A DNA stretch of 64,000 bases, from the NCBI RefSeq assembly GCF_029227915.1, contig NC_079889.1, forward strand, positions 3,224,001 to 3,288,000. Reading direction: 5' to 3'. Positions 21,301-33,015 of the stretch are shown piece by piece. The notes beneath the pieces are model-generated. The model ran no database searches and was not told the origin of the DNA. It saw only the letters and a list, made by a program, of their open reading frames with translations. This DNA comes from Hydractinia symbiolongicarpus (lineage: Eukaryota > Cnidaria > Hydrozoa > Anthoathecata > Hydractiniidae). The first letter of the stretch is position 1. Every line of letters begins with the position of its first letter. A program made the position numbers and the translations under genes.

Positions 21301-23070
21301 GATGCAGGTGGGCGTTGTTTGTTGCTTCGTGTTATTATTATCATTTTAAACTTTTCATGTTTTTAAGTTTGCGGTTAGAGATTTGATTATTTCTACACTT
21401 TCATATGCGCCACTTCGACGGCTGTATAGCTTTTAGTGTTTTTTTAACGATTTAGACCTTTAAACATTTATCTATGACAAAATATTCATAGTTAGTGATA
21501 GGTTTTATAGATCTTGTTTCGCGTTAATTTATAATAACGAATGTAACATCCCTCTTTTCGTAAGAAGGTATATTTTCAGCGATATTTGAGACTCCATACA
21601 CGTTTTTTTATAAGCAACACGTTTTGAGCAACACAAAGCAAGCAAGGAGCCAACCTCTGATGGAAAAGTTAAATTGAAACTTTAAACAACAATAACGGCA
21701 ACTTACCCATGCCTTTCAGTAGCATCTTTGCATGTTAGGTTTCACATAGAATAAGAATAATTAAAACTTCTTCCATGAGATTCTTCTTTCCTTTACGTTT
21801 ATACATACCACACTCTTAACAAGAAAGAAAAATTGGATAAAAGCTGACAAGAAGTCCTGGGAACGGGGTTGGAAAAAATTGGTGAATTTGCAGCAAACCA
21901 ACAAGCGATAATAAAATTCTTATAAATTTAACAATGCAACAGAGAGGCTCGACCGAAAATTAGCGTTACTTACAAAAAAAGCTTGTAATACGTAAAAATA
22001 ACAAATATTCTTGGTTTTCTTTATCTAACTTCCGCGCACTTTGCGAAAGAAATTGTTTGATTTCATATTCTAAAGCGAACCACTTTTTGAAAAAAATCAC
22101 AAATACAATATATTTTTTCAAAATTCCAAATAATTATGCGTCCTCTTGGGAGCTAAATAAGGAAATGTGACTTTGTCACTTGTTATCTGTTAAAACGAGA
22201 GTTCTCTTTAGCTGGATAACTTTGCCTGTTTATTTATATAGATATAAAAAGTAAAATATAAATCTCTACAATACTTGCCAAATGCTAAATTTTTTAATGT
22301 AACTGTTTTTAACGGCTTTCTTTAGCTAAACGTGTCAATGTCAGCAACGGTTTGATGTTACAAACAGGCAAAACATTAAGTGTGGTGAGACAAGGAGTTA
22401 ACATTTGGTCCAAGCGGTGTTCAAATGAATTTGATTGGCAGAACGAATCTGGCGTGCAGTCATGGTTACAAGCAATGGACTTAAGAATTCAGGAGCTTGG
22501 GGGATACGGTGTTTATCGTTTTTTGGAAAATTTATTTCATGCTTTCGAAGCTTTGTTTGAAGCGCTGACGTATTCAAACTCAAGCACAGCGAGGGATGCT
22601 CGTGCTATGTTGCAGAGAATAAGGCGTATATCAAACGTAAGTACAACCATAAAAATCTTTATTCTTGGTAAAAGAAACATTTGTTACTTATTGTTTGACA
22701 AACTCTGTCCGCAATGTGACACTGCGGCTTTTATTCAATATTTTTGCTTAGGGCCCTTAGCACTTTTGCAACAAATTTTATACAAAAGCAGATTATTAAC
22801 AACATCTGTGGTATTTGAAGTCTATCCCAAAAGAACTGTACTTGCCAATGTGGTTTGCTAGCTCTTTTTAGAAAATGTAAAGCAAATTCAATTGGTGCCA
22901 TTGATACCTGCACGTCCATATCTGTTTTATATACTTACACTGTAATTTTTTTCCTATAGAGTTTCGATAAGATCTTCAGGAACAAGCTTTCGGTGTTCAA
23001 TTCACGAATTCACGCTGATCACATCTTGAAAGAACTTGCCAGCTTAAGAAAAGACACGACATTTTGTTGA
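12318..23070 (+). CDS. Large secreted modular protein, 1,924 aa, ten exons, unrecognised family
   Basis: Exons: 12318-12378, 13192-13458, 14040-16561, 17023-17296, 17935-18113, 18489-18756, 18976-20580, 21131-21307, 22326-22636, 22960-23070. They total 5,775 bases, 1,925 codons with the TGA. Every junction keeps frame, mostly phase 1. All introns are GT-AG except intron 7, which is GC-AG. Exon 1 encodes a signal peptide (MQAIIILKFVFFMQ). Residues 21-950 are internally repeated, beta-type sequence with a recurring WKxxxKG motif (residues 104-110 and 416-422). Then come a coiled coil (951-1030), a Cys-rich segment (about 1030-1090), a Gln/Glu helical part, a low-complexity region (1190-1725) and a helical C-terminus. 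No membrane anchor is seen, so secretion is inferred. I do not recognise the family. Uncertainty: alternative splice sites or extra small exons are possible. Confidence 0.72.
13192..16561 (+). other. Internally repeated region of the secreted protein (exons 2-3)
   Basis: Exon 2 starts GGTLTAKSLLETIAPTYKQ and ends AWKADVKG. Exon 3 holds a matching layout: IGNEVSLEDIVSEFDPDFY opens a similar ~100-residue unit, and AWKVAAKG closes another. The spacing hydrophobic strand, DIV/SLLE helix, proline-rich link, two strands, then WKxxxKG recurs, which points to ancient duplication of a ~100-110-residue module. Several N-glycosylation sequons (NITS, NNT-like) fit an extracellular location. Exon 2 is a phase 1-1 unit, suited to duplication. 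The large exon 3 (2,522 bases) probably arose by intron loss between modules. Confidence 0.55.
17547..17724 (+). mobile_element. Non-autonomous Helitron, copy 1 of a head-to-tail pair
   Basis: It lies in intron 4 of the secreted-protein gene. The 3' end has a perfect 8-bp hairpin, CCCGTGGA-TTTT-TCCACGGG (17694-17713), then CTAG at 17721-17724. The 5' end is TC followed by a TATTATAATAGCC core. This is the diagnostic Helitron terminus. Confidence 0.75.
17725..17858 (+). mobile_element. Non-autonomous Helitron, copy 2, directly abutting copy 1
   Basis: It starts TCTATATTATAG immediately after the CTAG of copy 1 and ends CTAG|T at 17855-17858, with a hairpin around GTGGACTTTTCCAC. Body sequence (CTGTCTGTC, then the GAGACGCAAT region) matches copy 1. 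No spacer separates the two. Confidence 0.75.
18976..20580 (+). other. Low-complexity region: acidic, polylysine, then Tyr/Gln/Asn/Ser-rich (exon 7)
   Basis: Order along the exon: Pro/Ser/Asn/Glu-rich repeats (LPSLPNNELSSPSNNELS), an acidic Lys/Glu tract at about 19485-19550 (with a GAA microsatellite), a mixed K/E helix, a polylysine block at about 19745-19795, then about 250 residues rich in Tyr, Gln, Asn and Ser with QTNNQSSSGRYGSEYP-type sequence. It ends with a basic patch (KTRKRRN). Such charge-blocky and Tyr/Gln-rich tracts occur in self-assembling or cross-linked matrix proteins; that use is inferred. Confidence 0.6.
20581..21130 (+). other. GC-AG intron in the large secreted-protein gene
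   Basis: The donor reads CCAG|GCAAGT, the strong context expected of GC-AG introns, and the acceptor TATTAG at 21125-21130. Using it joins phase 1 to phase 1 (WKIP then D, NSNGRCHIFHQ) and keeps the downstream exons open to the stop. No GT donor nearby gives the right phase. Confidence 0.6.
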
Positions 23071-23093
23071 TTTTCTTTAGTATCCTAATTGTA

Positions 23094-23099
23094 AATAAA
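23094..23099 (+). terminator. Polyadenylation signal AATAAA
   Basis: AATAAA lies 24 bases after the TGA at 23068-23070, giving a very short 3' UTR for the large secreted-protein gene. Confidence 0.55.
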
Positions 23100-23710
23100 T
23101 AATCGTGGATGCTATTGGAGCTGCTGAGTCGTTTTGCATGAAGGTTGCGTGTATATAGGGGAGACATGTTAGGTGAGACATGTTCCAGTTATTGGCTGCT
23201 AGTGGTTCAACAGACAAAAGAAAGATAAGGATTCAATAATAGGCTACATATTCTGATCAGTAAGTATGAGATAATGTCACAGTTTAACACATTTATGTCC
23301 ATTTTGTTTTAATGTTAATTTGTCTAACAAGAGTTGTAGAAGATAAATACGGATTATGAGTGCAAAAAAATACGATAAAAAATTGATCGAGTGACAGAAT
23401 TATAGCTGTTACATTTCATGCGTCAATTCAAGCTTCAATATGGAATACGTATTTTTGTGTTTGTTATCGCATTGCCAACATGTACTTGTGTCCCCTACGT
23501 CTCGTGACAAGTGTACAAGTCTATTTAAAATGTAATATCCCAAAAGTCAAAAGACTGTCGTACATATGGAACATTTACTTTATTGATGTAAACTTATTGG
23601 AAGTTGAGTAAATATGATCTTCACCGTTGTAATTATTTATTGTTTGTTTAAAATTTGTTTCTTCTAAATTTTATAATAAAAATATAGATGTGTTAAAAAA
23701 TTGTTGTTTT

Positions 23711-23920
23711 AGTAAGTAAGTAAGAAAGTTTTAACGTCCTTGAGGAGTCTATCCTAACGGTTGGCTCTTCCTCCCCTCTGACTGTAATTATGTTACATTA
23801 CCGCTAGACATACATATAGCATTGCTCTAACTTGCTTGTTTGTCACACAAGTTGATTAACTCGATTCTACAACCATATGTTACAAGCCGAATGCGCAGCC
23901 ACTACACCATCTCTGACTAA
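23711..23920 (-). mobile_element. tRNA-derived SINE
   Basis: On the minus strand the head (about 23920 down to 23860) resembles a tRNA: box A-like TGGTGTAGTGGC and box B-like GGTTGTAGAATCGAG, spaced as in a pol III promoter. A ~130-base unrelated body follows and the element ends in CTTACTTACTTAC. The head is too diverged to be a working tRNA. Confidence 0.6.
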
Positions 23921-24159
23921 ACTTTTAAATGGAAATATAAATTTTGCCAACACAAGAATGTGTTTTAACGAAACTTCATCAATAAAAAATTATGCAAATC
24001 ACATTATTGCTCAAAACGACCGGGGAAAGATATTTAGCGGTTAAAAAGAGTAATTTAAGTGTGTTGATCTTGTACAAAATAACGATGGGGAAAATACATA
24101 AGGAGGGTACTAGACTAATAGTAGACGCGTCTTCATAACAATAGTCGTATACTGTGTGC

Positions 24160-24476
24160 TAAAAATGGATGCGCACCAGTTCATTTCGCATTAACCGCAG
24201 AAAATAATTTGCTGATGGGCGAACCCGTGTTTTTTTTTGCGAGTTAAGGACACACCCGGTCCTACTACGAGTTTATATCGAATAAATGCCGATGCGGGAA
24301 ATTTGAATAACAGACCGTTTGCAGTGGTTTCTTTCACGGACTAGCCACTTCTTTGTGTGTTAATAATACTCGTTATCTGCCTGTCTCTGCGCGATATTAT
24401 AGTTGTGACACAAATAACAAATAGGAAATGCAATATGTAACTGACGAGCGAACAAGATGGTTTATTCACGGACTAG
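24160..24476 (+). mobile_element. Degenerate tandem Helitron-family copies
   Basis: Two decayed 3' ends are visible: GTGGTTTCTTTCAC then CTAG at 24341-24344, and GGTTTATTCACGGA then CTAG at 24473-24476. The second copy has a recognisable start near 24358 and CTGCCTGTCTCTGCG. The left limit of the first copy is uncertain. Confidence 0.5.
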
Positions 24477-24616
24477 CGACTATTTCTTAGTATGTTTTAA
24501 GTACAACGCTTGATGTCTTTCTGTGACATATATAAGGATATCCAGAAAATCTTTCGAGAACAGTATGAACGTTGCGTAAGGAGGACGGAACGACAAAGAC
24601 GATAGTTTATACTTAC

Positions 24617-24975
24617 TGTGTATGTGGTGATGCGTATAACAGGGGGAAGCGAAGGTAAAGGTCGCCTTGTTAATGAATTGGACGTTAAACACGTTGACAT
24701 CGTGCTGGTGTGTAAGGACTATATTTCGTCGAACGTACGATAATTTTAAAAGTTTAAATTCTTTATCATCGATCTTTTTTTCTCGAGTAAGAAAATTAGC
24801 ATCTCCCATTTATTTTAGAAAAGCCATATCGCTTAATTCGTTATGTACCTTGAATTTGCCTGTATTAGTTTACGCTCGGAATCACTTTCTCTCCGTTTAA
24901 GATTATACTTTGGGACAGCGGCTGCAGTACTGAAGCCACTTTTCTCGCGGTCCTCTTTGTGTAAAGTCGCTAGTA
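24617..24975 (-). CDS. Candidate internal exon pair of an unknown gene
   Basis: On the minus strand 24849-24975 lies between TTTTTCAG and GTACAT (phase 1 in, phase 2 out). It reads LATLHKEDREKSGFSTAAAV and so on. 24617-24704 lies between ACACACCAG and a consensus GTAAGT (phase 2 in, phase 0 out) and reads TMSTCLTSNSLTRRP. The phases fit each other. The product would be a basic, Ser/Thr/Pro-rich segment. Start and end exons are not identified. Confidence 0.3.
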
Positions 24976-26260
24976 CTGAAAAATAACAAAATTGAACTCT
25001 AATTCGTGTTTTTACATTCTCAGTTTTGTTGTGAGAATTTTTAATTCCAAATCGTCTTCGTGTTAAGAAAATTAACACGAAGTCCATCGATAACATCAAA
25101 TAAACTTTTACAATTTATATATTCAAAGCCATGTAAATTATCATATATTTTTAAATTAGCGCTGCGATGGAGACCTTATGCAAACAATAACACGGGACTA
25201 TTGTAAATTTCAACGGAGCGGGAAATGTAATCAACCATGAAAAAGTTTGTGAAGCTTTTGTAATTTTCACGACAGTAACGAAAACGATATTGTTTAGCAG
25301 AATTTGAATCAGGTAAACATGTTTTTTGAAATTTATGCATGTTTGTACTTTTTACTAGCTTTTCTTAATTTTACTTTCGAGTTCAGAAGAAATTAGTCTT
25401 ATTTTGATTTTATATTCTTAGTTCTTGTTTATCATGTTTCAGCACGGTACAAATTTTACGAGCAAGTCAAACTTGGAAAATTCAGAATAACTGATTCCTT
25501 GATAAATATTTTTTCAGGCATCTAAGAACCTAGACTCAAAGCATGCCTCGAGACAGCGATTTCTTGCAAAAAATTAAAGTACGAAATTACAAAAAAATAA
25601 AATGTTAAAATCGATTTAATTTATTATGTAATCTTTCTTACCACTGTTGTTTGCCACTTCTGAAGTAAAGAAAACTTACTAAATCAAAAAATCCATGCCC
25701 TGTTAAGAATGTATTTAACCTTAACGCTCTTTTTTGGTTCAGCGTAGCCTTGACTTAAAGTCCCAGCAGACAATAAATCGGAACTACTCAGCTTAGATGA
25801 TAAACATATACCTTGTAGAAAGTCTTATTATAAACATATTCCAGGTAAAAATTAATTTGACGACGTCGCAGTGATCATAAATGACGTCAAACATGCCAAT
25901 AATAGGCCTTTTTCTTAGCAACTATAAGTTTGATTTTTTCAAGAATTACTGATACCACAGCATTCAATTTTGACAGAATTATGGACTAAATTGGAAAATT
26001 TTAAGTTCATAAAAACTAATAATTTCGATAACTTCGTTATGACGTCATATTTGTAAATAATTTAAAATACGAGAGCATTTTATGAGGGGAGTGAGACCCA
26101 AGACACGCTTTTATAACAATCCCGCGGTTAGTAAAAGAGCCCACAGTGTGCAACACTAACAACAATAATAATAAGGCCACGCCTTGTGGTTATGGGGTAA
26201 GCAGTATTGGAAGCGCCAAAATAGACCATGGGAAAAAATGAAAGGCAAACACTTTGTCTT
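24976..26260. other. Gene-poor interval with dispersed CRE-rich repeat
   Basis: No convincing exon. From about 25850 to 26055 several TGACGTCA-like sites occur within a repeat family also seen near 44.7 and 45.7 kb. Confidence 0.35.
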
Positions 26261-26294
26261 TTCTCTTTAAAACCGTGTATTAAAGATTGTTATT

Positions 26295-26494
26295 ACCTTT
26301 TGATTCGAGGGATAATAATTATTCCCCAGTTCACTATAATGAAATGTCCACCATATTATATCCTGGAGCGCTGTAACGACAAAAGTAGTTTTAAAGTAAG
26401 ATAAAAAAGAAACGCTGTCTTCTCGACACCAATACACAAAATAGATAATAGATATTCCTATATCCAATAACACGAGTAAAACGCGAAAATGCAT
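26295..26494 (-). CDS. Candidate first exon with membrane segments
   Basis: An ATG at 26494 opens MHFRVLLVLLDIGISIIYF, a signal-anchor-like stretch. A second hydrophobic run follows (TTFVVTALQDIIWW), then a good donor, AAAG|GTAATA at 26294. It ends in phase 0 and so does not join the 24849 exon directly; at least one exon between them would be needed. Unrecognised. Confidence 0.25.
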
Positions 26495-27049
26495 GACTTT
26501 CTTATATTTTACTGAATCCAATCATTATAATGTTATTTTCCTCAAAATCTGTTCAAATATCTATTTCTATTTTTTCTTTATTCTAAATATATTTAGAGCA
26601 CAATTAGTACACCAGCTGCCAATTTGCAATATTTTGTAGTTGGTCAGCATGACGATTGTAAGTGTCAACTTACTATGCTGTGATTTCGCCTGCTAATTTT
26701 AATACTCTGAATGTATTTTTTAATGGCCTTGATGTCTATCAAATGTAATACTTCAGGAGTTTTATTTAGGCCAAAAACTTTTTCATCATCCAGCATCTGG
26801 TGTTTCACTTTGAGCCATCGTTTCTGATGCCACGACATGGTGTTTCATAAATATTTAAAGTTTTTATGATCTTCAAGTAATTTCCTATTTATTCAAAGTA
26901 AGTTTCTTTGCAGCTTTGATTGCTTGTGCTTTATTTTTAACAGATGGATAATTTCTACAGTAACTTACATAACAGCTATGAACTCAGCAACCAGATTTAG
27001 TTTGTGGTGTAACCCATAAACAGTTGGCCATTTATCGAGCACAATGATT

Positions 27050-27139
27050 ACCAATTATAAAATTTACAAATATGCAAATGCCATAAAATAAGAATTCTTA
27101 TTTTATGGCATTTGCATATTTTGCAATTTTATAATTGGT
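27050..27139. repeat. 90-bp near-perfect palindrome
   Basis: Arms of 45 bases pair with about three mismatches around a central AAGAATTCTT. AT-rich foldback or MITE remnant with no loop. Confidence 0.75.
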
Positions 27140-27299
27140 TTTAATAATATCAAATCTAATGTGCCGAAAGGAACCAATTTCGAACTCATTTCCTTCAAAG
27201 ATTTTTAATTTATTTTGAATAACATGTTCTTTTCATATCTTTGGTCCAAAAAATACAAATACATAAAAATGGGTTACCAGACTAACAAATAGCTGCTCG

Positions 27300-28350
27300 T
27301 CGTTATCATGCTATGGCAGTAAGGCATTATCACATAAACTCATTCTTCTTTCTTCATATGGCATATTTACAACTCTATTAGACAACATACAAGAAATATT
27401 GTTCAACTTATATAGACAATGCATAAGCTTTCAGACCTTCGATTTTCAGCGAATAACAAGAGGATGTGCTCTTTTCTAATTTATCACTTTGCAAATGCAG
27501 CTCCAATGTCCAAAATTCCCCAAACTACAACAAATTCTAGTGGCAGATACCAATACCATTCTCACACCTTGTCATTTCTTTCCTCAAAATAATCCCTTTG
27601 CTTTCACCATCTTTTCACAGCTCATTTTACAAGACACTGTTTTCTCACCATTATTATTAACCTCTAGAAACACAATAATTGGACTCGGATCAACATATAA
27701 CTTGATTAATTTCTACACAGATGTCATTATAAAGTCTCCTTAGGACATTCCTTCGATTTGAAGATACTTCTTTCTTTTTTACTTACTATTTCCATATTTT
27801 CATGCTCTTTTGGGCTTCCAGTTCTTCTAGGCTGCTAGACAAATATTCGAAGATAAATGCAGCAGACATTTATCTCCGAATATTTGTACTAATTTTTAGT
27901 TTTTAAGCGATGTTAAGTTTTTTCTTTAACGGATTTTAGCTATGTGATCAACATCAACTTCAAGTACCTCATTCTTTTTCTTACTAGCTATCAATTTCGT
28001 CTTCCACCATTATCTTTAACTCCGCTATCATCTTCAGAAAGCTCTAATTTTTGTCAATTCTTTCGTCATCTGCACCAGATCCAACAAGATCACTAACAAT
28101 TTAATTTTTCTTTTTTAATTGGCTCCTCCTTGTCTCTGTCTATTTAGATTTCATATTTGTATGTATTTTTCTCTCCAGCTAATTGTTTCACTTTTTGAAT
28201 TAACAAAAATGATTTTTATGAAACGTATTCTCATGAAACACAAGAATAACATTTACATCCACTTTAAGAACTGTATCAAGATCTTTCCAACCTTTTGTGT
28301 CTCTCTACCTACCTTGCAACCATTTTCATGACAAAGTTGGCTATTTGTTC
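27300..28350 (-). pseudogene. Possible decayed coding region
   Basis: On the minus strand several short stretches look coding (for example YEERRMSLCDNALL near 27350, DLVGSGADDERIDKN near 28080 and LDTVLKVDVNVILVFHENTF near 28250) but are separated by stops and frame changes. Parts of this area are echoed between 29900 and 30700. It may be a dead transposon. Weak evidence. Confidence 0.2.
27839..27887. repeat. Hairpin, 21-bp arms
   Basis: ACAAATATTCGAAGATAAATG pairs with its inverse at 27867-27887 with one mismatch and a 7-base loop. Confidence 0.7.
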
Positions 28351-28389
28351 TCATACCTTAAAACACGTCTATTGTTACACCCCAGATAA

Positions 28390-28610
28390 AAAAGTAATCC
28401 ATATTTAGAACAATATGCACACAACTACTTCTTTCTTTTGGTGTTGATCAGACGCGCAGCAGTGTATTGTATAGCACTATAAATTAGATAGAAAATACAA
28501 AATTTCCTATTCTCAAACATTTTAATAACTATGCATATAATTTCATTAAAATCACTTGAAACAGGAAAACCATTTACTGGCCTTGACTCATATTTGTTAT
28601 ACGACTGGAA
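28390..28610. repeat. Segment duplicated at 30476-30690
   Basis: Both copies share 'aagtaatccatat', an 'actacttctttctt' block and, further right, a 'ggccttgactca'/'ggtcttgagtg' block in the same order, with strong divergence. The two copies bracket the satellite. Confidence 0.4.
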
Positions 28611-28756
28611 AACAAAGAAACTCGCAATTGTCACAACATTTTTGAATTTCCGCGCCCGAAGGCGTAGGAAATTCTTTAAAACCGTCGTTTTTTCTTTTGG
28701 AGCATTTTTTGAGAAAAAATCGACCCTGGGATTTCACGTTCCTCTGATTTTTTGTT

Positions 28757-29545
28757 ACCTAAATGTCATTTTAGGCCAAAATTGGTTCAAAAATTAAAAC
28801 TACTTTATTTTCCACAAAATTTGGCACAGTAAACAAAAAAATTATGCTGAACATGATGGTGACATCAAAATTTCGATTTTTGGCCACCTTAAATGTCATT
28901 TTAGGCCAAAATTGGTCCAAAAATTAGAACTACTTTATTTTCCACAAAACTTGGCACAGTTAACAAAAAAAGTATGCTGAACATGATGGTGACATCAAAA
29001 TTTCGATTTTTGGCCACCTTAAATGTCATTTTAGGCCAAAATTGGTCCAAAAATTAAAACTACTTTATTTTCCACAAAATTTGGCACAGTTAACAAAAAA
29101 AGTATGCTGAACATGATGGTGACATCAAAATTTCGATTTTTGGCCACCTAAATGTCATTTTAGGCAAAAATTGGTCCAAAAATTAAAACTACTTTATTTT
29201 CAACAAAATTTGGAACAGTTAACAAATAAAGTATGCTGAACATGATGGTGACATCAAAATTTTGATTTCTTCTTACTTAAATGTCATTTTAGACCAAAAT
29301 TGGTCCAAAAATTTAAACTACTTTATTTTCGACAAAATTTGGCACAGTTAATAAAAAAAGTATGCTGAACATGATGGTGGCATCAAAATTTCGATTTTTG
29401 GCCACCTAAATGTCATTTTAGGCAAAAATTGGTCCAAAAATTAAAACTACTTTATTTTCGACAAAATTTGGCACAGTTAATAAAGAAAGTATGCTGAACA
29501 TGATGGTGGCATCAAAATTTTGTTTTTTTGTCAACTAAATGCCGT
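28757..29545. repeat. ~129-bp satellite, six copies and a partial
   Basis: Units begin at about 28761, 28891, 29021, 29150, 29279, 29408 and (degenerate) 29534, each opening with 'aaatgtcattttaggc' and containing 'gtatgctgaacatgatgg'. Copies 2 and 3 are nearly identical; the outer ones diverge. Confidence 0.9.
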
Positions 29546-29899
29546 TTAAGACCATAAACGTTTCAATCGGAAGACCACTTTCAACCATGAATGATAGGCT
29601 ACAATTTTTGTTTGCAATTTTTTTTAAAGTGTGAGTTTATTATGACACGTTTCGTTTTGTTTGCGTTTGTTGTAAGATGTAATGTCACTTGTGTGTCTTC
29701 AAGCACCAAACTTCTTCGAATGTTTGGCACGATAACACAACGAATTAGCAGGTTGTCATCAAATATTTTGGTAGCGAGCGGAAATTCTTAGAGCCCCCAG
29801 TGCTTCTTGTTTTAAACTTGGAAAAGCCCTTTCTAGAACAGCATTAAAGTATCAGTAAACTTTCGTTTGATGCTTAACATAACTGGTAATGCTTTGATT

Positions 29900-32690
29900 A
29901 CATTCTTCCTCTTTTGATTTATTCTGTACAAGCTTTTTCAGGTGGGAGGATACTATTACAATTTCTAACCTACCAAGATTGTATTGTTCGAAGAAATTAC
30001 ATTTCAAAACTTATCATTTTTCATAACATCTTTCTATGGAAGACAATCGATCTGAATTTTCTTATGATATCTATAAGCTATCATCAATGTCAATTTAATA
30101 TAAATTGACGTCATTATTTTTGTCAACATCATTTTATTTATTAATGTCATCTTTAGCAATACCTTTGTTCACTTTTATTTTTCGCTTTTAATCTCTCATT
30201 TCAACTCTGTTATTATGATTTTAATTTTCATGCATGGTCATTATTTTTATACTTGTGTGGCTTGTTATTCTACGTTATTTTTCTGCGTAGGTATTATATT
30301 TTGTTAGTACTGTTTAGACAAGAGCAATCTCCCTATCTCTATATCGCACCTTCCATCATTCATTCATTTATTCATTCATTTTCTTTTTTATTTCTTTCCA
30401 CAGTCTCATTACTTAAGAGAGATTCGCCACGTCTTGTTCTCCACCAGGATCATTACGACATTTTTTCAGAGATTTAAAATAAGTAATCCATATCTAAAAA
30501 ATTCTAAACACTACTACTTCTTTCTTCTTTGTCTTAATTAGACAGAAAGCATTGTGTCATGTAGCAGCAAGCAGCAACAATTAACAAAAAAATTATGTTT
30601 TTCCTTTCTCAATATCTTATCATATAGTATCAATAAAATGCCTTGAAGAAGGAATATTAACTATTGGTCTTGAGTGAGAAGTCTTGTACTTCTGACAATT
30701 CTCTTTTTTATTACAGGTTCTTTTATTGGTACTTTCAACATTCATTCAGTGTCTTTAGACCTTCCTTCAATGCATAACATAACTAACGAGTGAACCTAGT
30801 ACGTCCATGCTTCCCTCTTTCAAAAGTTACCATGGACAAACACGTCAAAATTTTTATTAGTCGTATTTTCAGATGCATGTAATGACATTTTCAGATGTAT
30901 ATAATGACACGATGAATTGAAATTCAACCTTTTTGTGGTAGTTTTATGGTCTAAAAATTTTCCTTTTCATAGCCGGAAACTTAATATCACTTTCACAACC
31001 ATCTTTTTCAAAATTTTACTTTAAAACTTACACTCAAAATGTTTTGACGCATGGGCTAAATATTTTTATTCTCAGATTCCGTACAGTTAGCGTTTTCAAA
31101 GGGATACGTAGTGTTACACATATTCTTTTGTTCTTTCTTGGTGAAAATAGTTTGTTGAATCTCAAATAATGTCAGCAAACAAATGACACATACGTATCGC
31201 TGGAAAAAATCCCCTATAGCTAGCTAAAACCGCTCCATAACTGACACCCTTGAGGAATGGATGAAATGACGGTGTTATTTAGAATTTTAACCTGTCTTCG
31301 CTAAGAAATTTTTTAATAGATGTCTTTAGGCTTTTTTAAAATCCTAAAATCAGCTTTCTGACGTACTTTGCAGTCGATTTTATTATACTTTACGACCTTG
31401 CCCCCAGTAGTCTTGTCCAAAATTTTAAAGCGGACAGAAGTGAGCTAATAAATAAGACGGAGGTTGACAAGGTAGTTGTAAAACCGAAATAAAGGGTGTT
31501 CAGAGGATTTTTTTTATTGTAGCTGTTCTTAGCATTATTACACTCATTGGCTTAAAATAAACCATTATAAACTTATTTTCAAGGTTTGTATAACGTTTTT
31601 ATGATGAGAACAGTAATTTTAGCTAGACTTTTTATTTAAATCCTAAATGTACCTTATAAAAAAAATTATGTATATGTATTACATTTCATGCCTAATTGTT
31701 TTTTAACTATGTGTGGCTGTAGTGTTAGATTTCTTGGTTTCTTTCAGGTGTTAATGTCCACCTTGCCAATGTTTTTCATGGAAGAAACAAAGTTGTGTGG
31801 GAATTTAACCTGTTGTACATAAGTCGTACGCTCAACCGACTGAGTTACCGATCCCCAAACCATCCTGTAAGCCACTAAATAAACCCTGCGTTCAAATATG
31901 CCCTGTATAAAAAGATACAATGACTCAAATAACTAACTTGTTTCAGTTTTACAATTAGGATCCCCCTTAAGGTAATAAACTTAAAACAATTCTACCTATG
32001 ACCATAGTTCACTAGTTTCTAAGTTGGATTTTTCAGAGACGTAGATAAGCCATTTCTGACAGCATGCCGATCTGGACAGAGATAATGTTTAGAAAACATT
32101 AAAAGCAACTGTCATTGTTGAAATAAGAGTCTTAATGAAATGTGTTCTAAGTATGACACAAAAGGTTTTACCCAGTCCAGAGAAATTGGAGTTATGTTCT
32201 TCCAGTACAAATAGATTAAATATACCCTTAGAGTGTATATTTCTTCAAACCAGCGAAAGGCGCTCATGAGAATAATTTTTTTGACTTCAAATTAACAGAG
32301 AGCTTACCAATTATGCGCGTAAAATTTTGTTCCCATTATTTGTGTAATGTAAAAGTAGCTACAAAACTGGCGGTGAAGAAAGCAGTAGGCTATTAAAGTT
32401 TATAAAAATAGTTGGCTTATTCCATAACATTTTTCGTAGATCCTTCTTAGACCATTTCTCAAGTCTTCGTGTAACCAGTCCTTGTTTTTTCAATCAAATA
32501 CACTCTATCCAACTCACCATTTCTATTTCAAACACCGCAACGGAGCCGTTCCGTTAGACTATCACAGGCGTAGAAAAACCCGGGTAGCAAGGTTGTATAA
32601 CTAAACATCAGGTTCTGTAATTTTTCCATGTTTAAACTGCTTTATTTTTAGAAATTTTTAGCAGCTAAGATGCGCGCCAGACATACCATT
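29900..32690. other. Gene-poor interval
   Basis: Contains a CATT simple repeat near 30355-30380, the second copy of the duplicated segment and a tRNA-like relic. I see no supported gene. Confidence 0.35.
31796..31862 (-). repeat. tRNA-like relic, probably a SINE head
   Basis: Minus strand: TAACTCAGTCGGTTGAGC fits box A and the D-arm, and AGGTTAAATTCCC fits box B. The T-stem does not pair, so it is not a functional tRNA. Confidence 0.4.
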
Positions 32691-33015
32691 TGTGTTATAT
32701 CTGGTTGGGTCTTCCCTTCATCCTCCCTTACCCTTTTTATTTATTGGTCCTTCAATGTTATTTCTTTCCGGATTTCAATATTTACGCGGATATATTTTTC
32801 CAATTTTTGTTTCCATGGAGAAGTTATCGATTTATTTCATTTTTCCTAATCAGCATTTGAAGCCAAGTCTAATATATTTGTGACAAGCATAGTGGATGCA
32901 TTCATTTTATCTTTAGAGTCGTTGGGAATCGGTAATGTCTAATTTGTTACTGTTACGACGAGAATGAAGTAGACTGACGTCAATACCGCTATTTTCTTAA
33001 AATCAGCAATCGATT

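Noticed and set aside
24480-24809. 109-codon minus-strand frame
   Set aside because: It overlaps Helitron remnants and crosses better splice sites; only the 24617-24704 part in another frame is kept as a candidate.
28119-28797. Short plus-strand frames near the satellite
   Set aside because: They run into satellite units or AT-rich sequence and show no protein-like composition.
28757-29545. CRISPR-like array
   Set aside because: Units are contiguous ~129-bp repeats without unique spacers, in a eukaryotic context.
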